A DNA stretch of 64,000 nt from Bacteroidaceae bacterium (GTDB taxonomy: Bacteria > Bacteroidota > Bacteroidia > Bacteroidales > Bacteroidaceae), in the NCBI GenBank assembly GCA_017547385.1, contig JAFYPU010000017.1:110152-174151 (forward strand), read 5' to 3'. The notes beneath the pieces are model-generated. The model ran no database searches. It saw nothing but the letters and a program-made list of their open reading frames with translations, and was not told where the DNA came from. Below are positions 34,370 through 44,028 of the stretch, in pieces (the first letter of the stretch is position 1; each line of letters begins with the position of its first letter). Made by a program: the position numbers and the translations under genes.

Positions 34370-35617
34370 CTAATTTTCCAACGAAGCAGCTATAGCTCCG
34401 GCTGCCACATAGGCGGTTGTCCAAGCAGCTTGAAAATTGAAGCCTCCTGTAACAGCATCAATATCGAGTACCTCACCGGCAAAATAGAGTCCGGGACAAG
34501 ATTTGCTTTCGAGCGTTCGCATAGACACAGACTCAAGACTGACACCACCGCACGTTACAAATTCATCGCGATATGCGCCCTTGCCTGCGACAGCATAACT
34601 GTCTGAAGTCAGCACATGCACCAATCGGTTGATGCCTTTGCTTCCCAGTTCACCACAAGGCTTCTCCGAAGTTAATCCAGCCCTTTCGAGCAAATATACC
34701 CACAAACGATTTTGCAGCCCAAAGGGATGAAGGTTACCCAATTGTCGGCGCGGTGCTTCGTTCTGCAAGTTGCGAAGTTCCTGCGCTACTTGCTCAACAT
34801 TTGTTTCTCCGGTCCAATTGATAAGCAAAGGCACTTCGTAAGCCTGTTCATCCATATATCGCGCTGCATAGGATGAGAGGCGAAGAATTGCCGGGCCACT
34901 CACACCCCAATGGGTAATAAGCAAAGCACCCTCAGCACGGAACTTGGTAGCGGCAATCCCCACGGAGACATTTTCCACGACTATTCCCATCAACGAAGTG
35001 AGTGCGGGTGTATTTATATTAAATGTATAAAGTGACGGGCAGGGCTTTTCAATTTTGTGACCTAAAGCCGATAACCAATCGTGTCCCTCACCTCGCGGTG
35101 CCCCACCGGTGGTGAGAGCTACGCGATCAAACAAACAAGGAGTTGTAGCACCTCCATCAAAAACAAGTTGCAAACCTCCATTATCGCTGCGCTCAATAGA
35201 TTGAACCGGACATCCTGTTCTGATTTCCACTCCGGCACTCTCAGCCTCACGTTTTAAGCAAAGAATAACTGATTCCGAATTTTGTGATTGCGGAAAAACA
35301 CACTCATCTTCTTGTGTCGTGAGTGGAACTCCATGTGTCTCGAACCAACAATAAGCATCTTCATGACTGAATTCGCGCAACAAACGTTTCATCAACTTAT
35401 GGCCACGCGGATAAACATGACAAAGATCACTCACCCCGGCAAAGCTATTGGTAAGGTTACAGCGACCACCGCCGGAAACTTTGACTTTGGCAAGCACACG
35501 CGACGAACGCTCAAACAAAACCACACGAGCTTCCGGCAAAAGTCGTTTCAACCTAGCGGAAAGAAAAAAACCGGCGGCTCCACCGCCCATAACTGCTACT
35601 TTCATTTTCTCTGTCAA
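34370..35617 (-). CDS. HI0933-family NAD(P)/FAD-dependent oxidoreductase
   Basis: A 415-residue flavoprotein. The FAD-binding GxGxxG is AVMGGGAAGFFLSARLKR at residues 8-25, followed by VKVSGGGRCNLTN, which is diagnostic of the HI0933/YhiN family. The C-terminus TCGGVSLESVSMRTLESK and PGLYFAGEVLDIDAVTGGFN is also typical. The substrate is unknown for most members. Confidence 0.9.
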   Translation of the reverse strand: MTEKMKVAVMGGGAAGFFLSARLKRLLPEARVVLFERSSRVLAKVKVSGGGRCNLTNSFAGVSDLCHVYPRGHKLMKRLLREFSHEDAYCWFETHGVPLTTQEDECVFPQSQNSESVILCLKREAESAGVEIRTGCPVQSIERSDNGGLQLVFDGGATTPCLFDRVALTTGGAPRGEGHDWLSALGHKIEKPCPSLYTFNINTPALTSLMGIVVENVSVGIAATKFRAEGALLITHWGVSGPAILRLSSYAARYMDEQAYEVPLLINWTGETNVEQVAQELRNLQNEAPRRQLGNLHPFGLQNRLWVYLLERAGLTSEKPCGELGSKGINRLVHVLTSDSYAVAGKGAYRDEFVTCGGVSLESVSMRTLESKSCPGLYFAGEVLDIDAVTGGFNFQAAWTTAYVAAGAIAASLEN

Positions 35618-35922
35618 TCAGATAATCTCTCGAAATAACTATTACAAACTTCGGAACACAAGTATTGGTGCAAAATTAGCTATTAAGCACGAAGAAGCCG
35701 CACAGCAAATATCAAAAAAGCTGTTCAATCAAAAAGCAAAAAGTTTTATTATCTTTCCACATGGAAAAATGAATACGTCATAGAGTAATCTTATTAATGT
35801 AAGTTTATGAAAATTCATTCGCTTAAGTATTGATTATAACAACAATCGTAACTCCATTTAGAATTGATTAACTGAGAAAAACTCATCAGGAGAATAAAAA
35901 AGCAATAAAAATTGTCATAAAA
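35618..35922. other. Intergenic region before the initiator tRNA
   Basis: About 300 bp, AT-rich. No convincing gene. The tRNA promoter follows directly to the right. Confidence 0.5.
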
Positions 35923-35954
35923 TTTGGAGAATAGAATAATAAACCCTACCTTTG
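35923..35954 (+). promoter_or_regulatory. Promoter of the initiator tRNA
   Basis: TTTG at 35923-35926, 20 nt, TACCTTTG at 35947-35954; close to the Bacteroidetes consensus, 34 nt before the tRNA. Confidence 0.75.
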
Positions 35955-35988
35955 CACTCGCAAACAAGAAACAAACACTCTTGAACAT

Positions 35989-36061
35989 CGCGGAGTGGAG
36001 CAGTTGGTAGCTCGCCAGGCTCATAACCTGGAGGTCATCCGTTCGAGTCGGGTCTCCGCAA
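35989..36061 (+). tRNA. Initiator tRNA-fMet (anticodon CAT)
   Basis: A complete 73-nt cloverleaf. The acceptor stem CGCGGAG/CTCCGCA has a C1-A72 mismatch, and the D stem has A11-U24; both mark an initiator rather than an elongator tRNA. The anticodon arm is CCAGG-CTCATAA-CCTGG and the T arm is ATCCG-TTCGAGT-CGGGT. The 3' CCA is not encoded (the genome reads CTC after A73). An accessory-looking stretch begins directly downstream. Confidence 0.93.
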
Positions 36062-36073
36062 CTCAAACAACAA

Positions 36074-36127
36074 GCAAATGTAGAATGTGGTCAGCTTTTA
36101 GAGCTTGACCACATTCTGCTTATTTGC
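36074..36127 (+). terminator. Large hairpin after the tRNA, probable terminator
   Basis: AGAATGTGGTCA (36082-36093) pairs perfectly with TGACCACATTCT (36106-36117). The flanks GCAAAT and ATTTGC extend the stem with a small internal loop. No strong T run follows on the plus strand, so it may also be a recombination-type or processing structure. Confidence 0.55.
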
Positions 36128-36565
36128 CCACCTCAAAATCTCATGGACGAAAGGTGGACGAAAATTAACGGCTAAGTAGCAATTTAGTGGGGATAGGCAT
36201 GCCCCCACCCCCTCCGCTAGTAAACTCATTACCTAAAACGAAGAAAAGCGGAATATGCACCGACTACGCAATCAAATCGCCGCACGTGAGGGCGAACTGC
36301 GATTTGAAGTGCGCTCCGAGTTCTGGGCGTATCGATTCGGGCGAAGGTCGAACAGATTGGAGTGGTTGGGCAGAACACGAGGAGCGCACACATATCGCTT
36401 CCGGCAACTGGTCAGAAGTCTGAAGTAATGAGATTCTCTTCAGCGATTGGAAAGGTTGTCAAGTAATAACGTTATTCTTGCTGAATAATCCTCTACATTA
36501 TTGTAGTCCTATAATCGATATTCTTATTTCATTTATTACTTTTGCTTATTAAAAAATTATAAACA
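36128..36565. other. Non-coding stretch after the tRNA, possible remnant
   Basis: About 440 bp. It begins with the short direct repeat TGGACGAAA-ggtGGACGAAA, then a C-rich patch (36199-36219). A 56-codon plus-strand frame (36257-36427, Arg-rich) has no recognised family. The right part is AT-rich and leads into the lipoprotein gene. The lack of core genes next to a tRNA suggests an old insertion point, but no integrase or repeated tRNA end is visible. Confidence 0.4.
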
Positions 36566-37312
36566 ATGAATACTAAAGGAATATTATTTGCAAAGTTGAT
36601 AATCATACTTGTCTGTGTCGTGGGGTGTAAAGACTCGAATGATATAGCTTCTCACGAAAGAGAATCAAGTTCAGAGATACTAGATTATGTTGAACGGGTG
36701 GATACGCTCGGTGCAATTGTGCTTTATCCAAACTTTTCACGTGTGGATTTAACATGTAGTAAGATGCCTTCAAAGCAAGATACTTCTGTGATTTTGATGG
36801 TGGCAGGCGCGTTTACCGGAGAATTTCTTAAAGAGTTTAAGCACAGCAATATTGCTGGCGACCATGTGTCAAACGGTAAGCGCTATAAAGGATATAAATG
36901 CAAGCGAAATACAGGTGCATTTGTCTTCTACAAAGGAAAATGGAATTTCCTATACAAAGATTTTAGTGCTGCTTTAGATGAAGCGGCAAAGCAAGGTGGG
37001 GCTGGTTTCTCACAGGAAATGATTATGCATAAATCAGAAATCAAACCAATGAAACGCCCTGCGAATAACAAAAATATCTTCCGTGCTCTATGTGAGATTA
37101 ATAATCGTTTGTGCGTTGTGCAATCAAAAAATGTTGTTCAATTTAAGGACTTTGTAGCGTTATTGCAACAACTTGGCGCAAGCGAAGCCCTTTACCTCGA
37201 TATGGGGACAGGATGGAATTATGGTTGGTATCGTGAAAAGGATGGAAAAGCTCATGAACTTTTTAAAAGATATACTCCGCACAGCACCAATTGGGTGACT
37301 TTCTATAAATAA
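36566..37312 (+). CDS. Hypothetical lipoprotein, possible phosphodiester glycosidase-like
   Basis: A 248-residue protein with a lipoprotein signal (IILVCVVGCKDS; Cys21). Several segments, such as NTGAFVFYKGKWNFLYKDFSAALDEA and the late ASEALYLDMGTGWNYGWYRE, recall the NAGPA/DUF2233 phosphodiester glycosidase fold, in which a LDGG-like motif sits near the C-terminus. This similarity is weak and judged by eye. It forms a likely pair with the next gene (9-nt gap) in the accessory stretch downstream of the tRNA. Confidence 0.6.
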   Translation: MNTKGILFAKLIIILVCVVGCKDSNDIASHERESSSEILDYVERVDTLGAIVLYPNFSRVDLTCSKMPSKQDTSVILMVAGAFTGEFLKEFKHSNIAGDHVSNGKRYKGYKCKRNTGAFVFYKGKWNFLYKDFSAALDEAAKQGGAGFSQEMIMHKSEIKPMKRPANNKNIFRALCEINNRLCVVQSKNVVQFKDFVALLQQLGASEALYLDMGTGWNYGWYREKDGKAHELFKRYTPHSTNWVTFYK

Positions 37313-37321
37313 GGTAACTCT

Positions 37322-38146
37322 ATGAAAGACATATACAAATGGTTGCTTGACTTCTGTAGTTACTATGGTGTAGAAAATGGGACAGAGGTCGATGATGATT
37401 TCAACATGTTCTGCAATTATGAGCAAGTTTGGGTCAAAAAACTATCTCGCTGGGATTTTTCACTCTCCGAATTCAATGAGTATATCCATTACGGACTTGA
37501 GGATTTTAACAAAGATGATGGAGTGCCCATGACCTTGAAAGTGATACTTTTCAATCGTTACATGCACTGGAGTTATGGCGGTAATGCTGAAGGGTTCAAG
37601 AAGTGGTATTTTACACACTACAAGAACCGTTTGAAGGGAAAGAAACTCAGCAAAGGGAAAAGGATACTCAACCAGTATCGTCTTGCCTTTTTAGAATACC
37701 GTTGTGATTGGCAAACTGTGAAGGACATTACTCCAGAACAGGAATACATGCACGAAATCGCAAATGCTGTAGATACAGAGCACGGATTTGACAAACCTAT
37801 TTCTGAGGGCGTAATGTGTAGAGCACTTGCCCATGCGGATACGCATGGTTACACGATAGAGTTGGTTCCCGACTCTGATTGTGTTATTAGCAAGCGTATC
37901 GATGGATGGAGTTACCATCCAGAGTATAAGGAAATCAGAGAGCGTGTCCTTAAATTCATTGAAGATGAAGATTGGATGTACGATGCAGCAGAGTATATAG
38001 GGCGATGGAATGGTAAGTATGTTTACCTTCCCTATCTCAATTCTGGAGAAGTGCTTGTAGTTGGATTACCGCATTATATATTAGTTGATAAAGAAAGTAT
38101 AGATTGGTTTGTAGATACTGAGTTTGAAGTAAAACCGAGAAGATAA
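37322..38146 (+). CDS. Hypothetical protein, unrecognised
   Basis: A 274-residue soluble protein, rich in Tyr, Trp and acidic residues, with no signal peptide. Notable segments are WDFSLSEFNEYIHYGLEDF and FNRYMHWSYGGNAEGFKKWY in the first half, and a second half with WNGKYVYLPYLNSGEVLVVGLPHYILVD. I do not recognise a family. It starts 9 nt after the lipoprotein gene and is followed by a strong terminator, so the two make a two-gene unit. Confidence 0.65.
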   Translation: MKDIYKWLLDFCSYYGVENGTEVDDDFNMFCNYEQVWVKKLSRWDFSLSEFNEYIHYGLEDFNKDDGVPMTLKVILFNRYMHWSYGGNAEGFKKWYFTHYKNRLKGKKLSKGKRILNQYRLAFLEYRCDWQTVKDITPEQEYMHEIANAVDTEHGFDKPISEGVMCRALAHADTHGYTIELVPDSDCVISKRIDGWSYHPEYKEIRERVLKFIEDEDWMYDAAEYIGRWNGKYVYLPYLNSGEVLVVGLPHYILVDKESIDWFVDTEFEVKPRR

Positions 38147-38148
38147 CA

Positions 38149-38185
38149 AATCAGCCACTGAGTTAAAGTTCAGTGGCTGATTTTA
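38149..38185 (+). terminator. Terminator after the two-gene accessory unit
   Basis: A 13-bp stem (AATCAGCCACTGA with TCAGTGGCTGATT) followed by a T run. Confidence 0.88.
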
Positions 38186-38322
38186 TTAGTTGCCAAAATT
38201 TCCTTGTAGGAATACTTCACATAGTTCTTTTAGATATCCATTCATGTGTTTGGGACAAAATACAGGGTCGTTGCTTATTTTCATTGACCCACTTTCAAAA
38301 CTTTATAAAGTATCTCCCCATA

Positions 38323-39258
38323 TTATTTTATACTTAGTAATTCAACCTCATATATAGCAGGGGAAAAAGGATTAAATATTTCTGAATGTTTGGTAAAGCC
38401 ATAACCTAGATAAGAAGGTATATAAAAATTATATTTTGAACCTACAGATTGGAGCTGGATACCTTCTTGTAGTCCAGGTATAAGATAGTCTAAATTAGAT
38501 TCTATAACCCCCTTGTCTATTATAGAATCTGAAACAGAAACAGAATAAGCAATTTTAACCTTATTGGAAATATAAGGTTTATTTCCTTTCCCTTCTTTGA
38601 TAACTAAATATCTCAATCCACTACTTGTCTTTTTTATTGAGCAGATTTTATCAACTTTTTCAAAAAACACTTTGTCGTTCTGGTGATAATAGAGTTCTTC
38701 CTCAACAATTGTTTCAGATGATTTCATATCTCCCTTTATATCTACACATGCTCTTAGTGTTCCGGAAAGGTACTTAAGAAAATCTGTGTTAGCAACAAAA
38801 CTAAAATCGTCCTTATGTTTTAAATCTATATGGATTTCCCAATCTTTTGCTTCATTTGTTTTTGCAGTAATGGAAAGTCCTCCATTATTAGACACGGAAA
38901 AAGCTTTATTATATGAAATGGGTTGTGATACTATCTGAATCACCGAATCAATTTTTAAACACAAATTATTAACCTCAGAGGGAAGAATAATTGCACATCC
39001 TTCAAATCCTTTATTAACTTTCCCTCTAATTAAGAAGAATTTTAAGGAGTCATTGCTAGTTATAATTCGGTCAGCTGTAAAAACTATTAGATGTGAATTA
39101 TATAAATCAATAGACTCCATGGTCACAGAGCTATTATTCAACGAAAGGATGCTATCAATTAAAGCGATTTTTTCCTGAGTTGAAAATTCTTCCTGAATAT
39201 CTTTTTTACTACATCCAACAACTAATACTAGCACTAAGAAGAGAAATATTTTTTTCAT
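38323..39258 (-). CDS. Lipoprotein with C-terminal FKBP-type peptidyl-prolyl isomerase domain
   Basis: A 311-residue protein. The ATG at 39258 gives a clean lipoprotein signal (MKKIFLFLVLVLVVGCSKK; Cys16); the longer frame upstream lacks one at its start. The central part (about 20-210) is unrecognised. The C-terminal 100 residues are FKBP-like (SGLRYLVIKEGKGNKPYISN, YLIPGLQEGIQLQSVGSKYN, FYIPSYLGYG, PAIYEVELLSIK), although several active-site aromatics are altered. It probably acts on protein folding in the envelope. AT-rich compared with the core genes on either side of this stretch. Confidence 0.75.
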   Translation of the reverse strand: MKKIFLFLVLVLVVGCSKKDIQEEFSTQEKIALIDSILSLNNSSVTMESIDLYNSHLIVFTADRIITSNDSLKFFLIRGKVNKGFEGCAIILPSEVNNLCLKIDSVIQIVSQPISYNKAFSVSNNGGLSITAKTNEAKDWEIHIDLKHKDDFSFVANTDFLKYLSGTLRACVDIKGDMKSSETIVEEELYYHQNDKVFFEKVDKICSIKKTSSGLRYLVIKEGKGNKPYISNKVKIAYSVSVSDSIIDKGVIESNLDYLIPGLQEGIQLQSVGSKYNFYIPSYLGYGFTKHSEIFNPFSPAIYEVELLSIK

Positions 39259-39366
39259 ATCGTTTTTGATTAGATTAAATGCGTAGGAATTGATAGTCCT
39301 TTTGGATTTGGACTGTGTCTGAATATTCTGAATATTAGCCAAAGACCAACCGTAGAATTCTCCCCA

Positions 39367-40285
39367 TTATTCCATTTTCTTAAAAACCCTTTTTGTCTTA
39401 ATAGCATTTTCTACAAACCAAGCATATGCTTCTTCCCATTTCGTTTCGTTATAGAGGTCAAATCCTTTATAAATTACAATGCGAGTTGCTTTAGCTGCTT
39501 CTTTCCAATCACCATCTTCGCCAAATTCTTTTTGGGAAAATATCCTTATTATCTTCGAAGGTATGGAATAAATCTTTGTTGTCAGGAATATAAACCCCGC
39601 AACTTAGGCGCTTCTTTTGAGCACTAATGGTCATGCAAATGTGATATGAAGAATTACCAACACTTAAATCATACCAATGATCAGGTTGCGCTTTTCTGAT
39701 TGTAAAGTCATTTTTGAAAATGTCGCTTTTAGCAATATAATCATTAAATCCGTTCCAGAACTTAAGCAACATTTGCTTTCTGTCACTTAAGTTCTCACTA
39801 TTCTTCATTTGCTTGGCCCAATCATTAGGACGCTCTATAACATTAAACTTGGGAGCTATTGCTGAATCGTCAATCTGCCAAAGTTCAATCTCAACCAAGA
39901 AAAACCCAAGGCTTGTATCAGTATGCTGATTAAGCCATTCTATAGCCTGTCTATGTTCATCGCGAGCTCGTTTTACTACCCACACAATAACTTCTGCACC
40001 TTTTCCTGAAGCATAAGTTATCAACTTACCTAAATGGTCGTGGTCTGTATCTTCAAGTTGGTTTTCAATAATAACTTTCCTACCGGTACTTTCTTCATTC
40101 GCAAATATGTCAACACTAAAGTTACCAACAGATGATTCTCTTTCTTCAAGTACAAGGTCAATACCTATATCTTCACCTAACTTAGAGAGATTTTCTTCTT
40201 TGGCTAGCCACTTCGTAAAGCTATTTGCTTCGTGTGGCCATATCATTCTTAAATCATGAATACGTTTGATTTTTCCTAATTTCAT
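39367..40285 (-). pseudogene. DUF4268-type nuclease-like protein with a frameshift near the C-terminus
   Basis: The open frame (39509-40285) encodes 258 residues and ends FPKRIWRRW. The DUF4268 family continues, and the missing end is present in another frame: KEFGEDGDWKEAAKATRIV, then YNETKWEEAYAWFVENAI and RVFKKME, to the stop at 39367-39369. One extra A in the A5 run (plus strand T run near 39529-39533) explains the shift. The N-terminal half carries a PD-(D/E)xK-like core (SVDIFANEESTGRKVIIENQLEDTDHDHLGKLITYA), as in restriction-related nucleases. It may be a decaying gene, a sequencing error, or a tolerated late truncation. Confidence 0.8.
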
Positions 40286-40353
40286 AATACAACTATGTAT
40301 TTATTAATTTGAAAGAGTTGAAAATGAAGTGCTTTCTGAATTTTGGTAGAACT

Positions 40354-41220
40354 TCACTCCTCTCCGATGGTCAATTGACGTAAATCGTACATAGAGCCAT
40401 TATAGACATTCAGGTCGACATCTCCTTTTATTCCCGGCAATTTTCCACAATCGGTGTGCTGCCAAAATTTCCAATCTCCTTTGTAAGCCACTTCTTTCAC
40501 ATAATAGTGAGCCAACCAATAGGGATAGACCTCAAATTCAGGCGTATTCAGATATTGGGTGCGGAATTTGTAATAGGTGTAGAGTATCGGTTTAACTCCA
40601 CAATTTTGCTCTACAATTTTTAGCCATGTAAGTGCACATTCGCGCAAGGCTTGCGGAGAAAGCCCACCGGTTTCCTCAATGTCGAGCACCGGAGGAAGAT
40701 CTCCCTCTTCCAAATGCACTTGTTTGAGAAAATACTCCGCTTGCTGTCGGGCTGAAACTTTAGGTTTGAAATAATGGTACGCGCCTCGAATGAAACCATA
40801 TTCGCGGGCTTTATAGAAGTTGTCGTTAAAGTTAACGTCCAACATGCTTCTTCCTTCTGTGGCTTTAATAAAAACAAAGCGCACCGGTTCATCTCCAATG
40901 GTAGCTGTTTGCAATTTTTCCCAGTCGATGCTCCCTTGATGATGACTTATGTCAATTCCTCGAATAGAGTATTCGGTGGGATAATCGGCTTCTCCATAAA
41001 GACCTTTCCATCTCAGTTTCAAAGGTGATACTACATAAACGTGGAAAACATACACATAGAATATCACAATCGCAATAACACCCAACCATCTGACCCAAGC
41101 CGTTTTTGTGCCGAAGAGTTTCTTCATCGGCGAGATGCTTGCATTTCTGGTATGCTTGCGTACGGCATTTTTTTTTCGCCTTCCTGATTTCTCGGCGGTA
41201 CTGTTATTGCGTTTTACCAC
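40354..41220 (-). CDS. GH25 lysozyme (muramidase), membrane-anchored
   Basis: A 288-residue protein. A basic N-terminus is followed by one transmembrane helix (about 40-66, WLGVIAIVIFYVYVFHVYVV) and a GH25 domain (about 85-288). The first active-site Asp is in RGIDISHHQGSIDW and the DxE pair is in LPPVLDIEETGG; FIKATEGRSMLDVNF is also typical. It cleaves the MurNAc-GlcNAc bond and could remodel the cell wall. An ATG at residue 32 is an alternative start. Confidence 0.9.
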   Translation of the reverse strand: MVKRNNSTAEKSGRRKKNAVRKHTRNASISPMKKLFGTKTAWVRWLGVIAIVIFYVYVFHVYVVSPLKLRWKGLYGEADYPTEYSIRGIDISHHQGSIDWEKLQTATIGDEPVRFVFIKATEGRSMLDVNFNDNFYKAREYGFIRGAYHYFKPKVSARQQAEYFLKQVHLEEGDLPPVLDIEETGGLSPQALRECALTWLKIVEQNCGVKPILYTYYKFRTQYLNTPEFEVYPYWLAHYYVKEVAYKGDWKFWQHTDCGKLPGIKGDVDLNVYNGSMYDLRQLTIGEE

Positions 41221-41241
41221 GTTTCTGTTGGTTTAAGACAA

Positions 41242-41283
41242 GAAAGGGGTAGATGGCATATTGCACCCACCTACCCCTTTTTC
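41242..41283. terminator. Terminator between pfp and the GH25 gene
   Basis: A stem of AAAGGGGTAG-aTGG with CCAc-CTACCCCTTT, with one mismatch, about 40 nt downstream of the pfp stop. A T run is clearest on the plus strand, and the minus strand continues CTTTCTTG. Confidence 0.65.
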
Positions 41284-41322
41284 ATATGCTAATTGTTTGA
41301 GACGGCTTATAGCCAATCATGC

Positions 41323-42963
41323 TTACTTGCCTTGTTCGAGCTTCAGCGTCATGGTGCATTGGTCGCACACTTCGGTCGGACCGAAATACTGAATGGGGCC
41401 GGGGTAAACAAAGCTTGTTTTTTCTGCCCACTCTTCACGATTGGCTGCAAACTCTTTGAAAGGTGCTCCATCGAGACGCACCAAAGCTTTACGGATTACG
41501 GGCTTCATAGCACCATGACGACGTTCCATGTTCATCATCATTGTGATGGGCACACCACCTGCAACCCATTCAGAAGCAGGAGCTGTTGTATTCTTCACGA
41601 TAGCCATGTAACCAGTCTTGCCGTTGGCAACGAGTTGTGCGGCACTTGTTCCGAGTGCATAGCAGTAGTCAGCGTCGTAGTTAGAGGGAGCTGCGCAACG
41701 TCCTTCGTAACCGAAGAAGTGGTGCTGAGCTGCAAACTTACCGTTGAACTTACCTTCTTTCTTCCATGCAGCGAGCTTAGCAGCCACCATTTCAGAGAGG
41801 AGCTTTTCAGTTTCGATGAGTGACACTTGAACGTTGCCGTGGGGGTCACGGTCGAGTGTGAGCTGCTTTGCCACACCTTCGGGAAGGCTTTCGTAGAGTG
41901 CTGCGTTTGTTGCAGAAAGCTTTTCGAGTACGAAAGCACGGAGACCAGCAACACCTACAGTCTTTGCTTCTTCAGTAGCGAGAAGGTCGTTGAGTTCAGC
42001 AATGAGCGCCTTGAATGCGGGAATGAATTCGATAAGACCTTCGGGGATGAGTACAGTACCGAAGTTGTTTCCGGCTGCAGCACGCTTGGCCACAGCAGAA
42101 GCGATGTATGTTACAACGTCGTCGAGTGTCTGGTTCTTTTCTTCCACTTCTTCGCTGATGATACATACATTGGGCTGACACTGCAATGCACACTCTAAAG
42201 CAATGTGGCTGGCCGAACGACCCATCAACTTGATGAAGTGCCAGTACTTACGAGCAGAGTTGGCATCACGCTGGATGTTACCAATTACTTCAGCATAAGT
42301 CTTACAAGCTGTATCGAAACCGAATGAAGTTTCAATCTGATCGTTCTTCAAGTCACCATCGATGGTCTTGGGGCATCCGATTACCTGCACGCCATAGTTC
42401 TTAGCTGCATAGTATTCAGCGAGCACACAAGCATTAGTGTTAGAGTCGTCACCACCGATAATTACGATAGCGTTGAGACCGAGTTCGCGGATGATTTCCA
42501 TACCCTTTTCGAACTGCTCAACTTCTTCGAGTTTTGTACGACCTGAACCAATCATGTCGAAACCACCGGTGTTGCGGTATTCGTCGATGAGTTCGTCAGT
42601 CATTTCAATATACTTGTGATCTACGAGACCGCCAGGACCCATCAAGAAGCCGTAGAGCTTGCTTGCAGGATTCTGCTTCTTCAAACCGTCGTAGAGACCA
42701 CAGATAACATTGTGACCACCAGGAGCCTGACCACCAGAAAGGATGATACCGATGTTGATGGGAGCGTATTCCTTTGCTTCATCTGTAGGAACAAACTCTA
42801 CCAAAGGCATACCATAAGTATTGGGGAAAAGAGCCTTAATCTCTTCCTGATTACCAACACTCTGTGTGGGTTCACCTTCCTTTACTGCAACGTTACCACG
42901 CAAACCTGCGGGAAGCTTGGGTTGATAAGCGGCACGCGCAATTTGCAATGCACTTTTTTCCAT
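41323..42963 (-). CDS. pfp: Pyrophosphate-dependent 6-phosphofructokinase
   Basis: A 546-residue long-type PPi-PFK, which interconverts fructose-6-phosphate and fructose-1,6-bisphosphate using pyrophosphate. The first glycine-rich loop is [34 protein letters not shown] carries the GGDD form (second Asp) that marks PPi rather than ATP use. [11 protein letters not shown] holds the catalytic Asp, and [19 protein letters not shown] is the MGR motif. Typical of Bacteroidales glycolysis. It has its own promoter. Confidence 0.95.
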   Translation of the reverse strand: MEKSALQIARAAYQPKLPAGLRGNVAVKEGEPTQSVGNQEEIKALFPNTYGMPLVEFVPTDEAKEYAPINIGIILSGGQAPGGHNVICGLYDGLKKQNPASKLYGFLMGPGGLVDHKYIEMTDELIDEYRNTGGFDMIGSGRTKLEEVEQFEKGMEIIRELGLNAIVIIGGDDSNTNACVLAEYYAAKNYGVQVIGCPKTIDGDLKNDQIETSFGFDTACKTYAEVIGNIQRDANSARKYWHFIKLMGRSASHIALECALQCQPNVCIISEEVEEKNQTLDDVVTYIASAVAKRAAAGNNFGTVLIPEGLIEFIPAFKALIAELNDLLATEEAKTVGVAGLRAFVLEKLSATNAALYESLPEGVAKQLTLDRDPHGNVQVSLIETEKLLSEMVAAKLAAWKKEGKFNGKFAAQHHFFGYEGRCAAPSNYDADYCYALGTSAAQLVANGKTGYMAIVKNTTAPASEWVAGGVPITMMMNMERRHGAMKPVIRKALVRLDGAPFKEFAANREEWAEKTSFVYPGPIQYFGPTEVCDQCTMTLKLEQGK

Positions 42964-42998
42964 AATCTGTTTTTAATTATAGGGTTTGTAAAGTTCTG

Positions 42999-43028
42999 CA
43001 AAAGTAGTTTTTTATTGTGAAACGCAAA
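42999..43028 (-). promoter_or_regulatory. Promoter of pfp
   Basis: On the minus strand TTTG (43025-43028), an 18-nt spacer, then TACTTTTG (42999-43006). Leader of about 30 nt. Confidence 0.65.
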
Positions 43029-43062
43029 AGCAAAAAGCATCATTTCTGTTTTGAAAATGCTT

Positions 43063-43920
43063 TTATAGCTCCTTACCTCCATGATAGCGTAGCAGCCCTT
43101 CCATGGGCGAACGCAACACGTTGCCTATGCGAAAACCGGAGTGGCTCGCTGCTTCTTCCAATTGAGACTTGAAGAACCACGCAATGCTTCCCACAAAATT
43201 CACGGGTAGGTCGGGACGTTTGTAGACGCAAACATTTCGTTCAAAGAATCGTACAAATTCTTCTACAATAAATTTCTGTATTTCTGCGTATTGAATATGC
43301 TTTCCTAAAAACTCAGTAAAGGTTGCCAAATAGCGGTTGGGGGCGGGCTCACGGTAAACTCGCTGCACCAATGTGTCAATATCGGGACACACTTCTCGTC
43401 TGAATTTTTCGCAAATAGTTTCGGGCAACTGTTGTTTGAACACATCGCCGGCCAAACGCTTGCCTAAAACCGCCCCACTGCCTTCGTCTCCCAGGATATA
43501 GCCAAGAGGGGAAACGTTATGCGCAATATCTTTACCGTCGTACAAACAGCTGTTCGAGCCGGTACCGAGTATGCAAACCAAACCGCATTCATCGCCACAC
43601 AAAGCACGTGCAGCAGCCAGCAAATCGGTATGCACATTCACCTTGGTTGTGGGGTAAAGTGAAACAAAAGCATCATGCATGATTTGGGCAGATTTTCCTC
43701 GACATCCCGCACCATAAAAATAAATTTCATCAACGGCTGAAAAGGAATTTAGTTCCAACGTTAAACACTTATTCAACAGTTCCATAACTTCACTCTGTTG
43801 AAGTAAAGCAGGATTGATGCCCGGTGATGAAAAGCGCAGTGCTTCTTGTTCGTCCTTCAGCAAAGCCCAATCAATTTTTGTGCTGCCTCCGTCGGCCACC
43901 AATGTATATTTGTTTTTCAT
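43063..43920 (-). CDS. BadF/BadG/BcrA/BcrD-type ATPase, N-acetylglucosamine kinase-like
   Basis: A 285-residue ASKHA-fold kinase. Phosphate-1 motif is LVADGGSTKIDWAL at the N-terminus; GLVCILGTGSNSCLYDG is the phosphate-2 motif; GDEGSGAVLGKRL follows; and VNFVGSIAWFF is the adenosine region. Stand-alone members of this family in Bacteroidetes are likely amino-sugar kinases. The upstream reading frame continues, but the ATG at 43920 starts directly at the family N-terminus and agrees with the promoter at 44029-44059. Confidence 0.85.
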   Translation of the reverse strand: MKNKYTLVADGGSTKIDWALLKDEQEALRFSSPGINPALLQQSEVMELLNKCLTLELNSFSAVDEIYFYGAGCRGKSAQIMHDAFVSLYPTTKVNVHTDLLAAARALCGDECGLVCILGTGSNSCLYDGKDIAHNVSPLGYILGDEGSGAVLGKRLAGDVFKQQLPETICEKFRREVCPDIDTLVQRVYREPAPNRYLATFTEFLGKHIQYAEIQKFIVEEFVRFFERNVCVYKRPDLPVNFVGSIAWFFKSQLEEAASHSGFRIGNVLRSPMEGLLRYHGGKEL

Positions 43921-44028
43921 AAGGATGGATAGATTTTTATGGAAACGATTTAGAATTAAGATAAGGCATACATGGAAAACAATCAACCTTTGTTCATTCC
44001 TTGCAACGCCCATCTCAAAAGCTCGAAG

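Noticed and set aside
36257-36427. Arg-rich 56-codon frame after the tRNA
   Set aside because: No promoter, family or signal; mentioned in the intergenic entry but not accepted as a gene.
36061-40353. Search for a second copy of the tRNA 3' end as an attR site
   Set aside because: No duplicate of the last 15-20 nt of the tRNA was seen between the tRNA and the GH25 gene.
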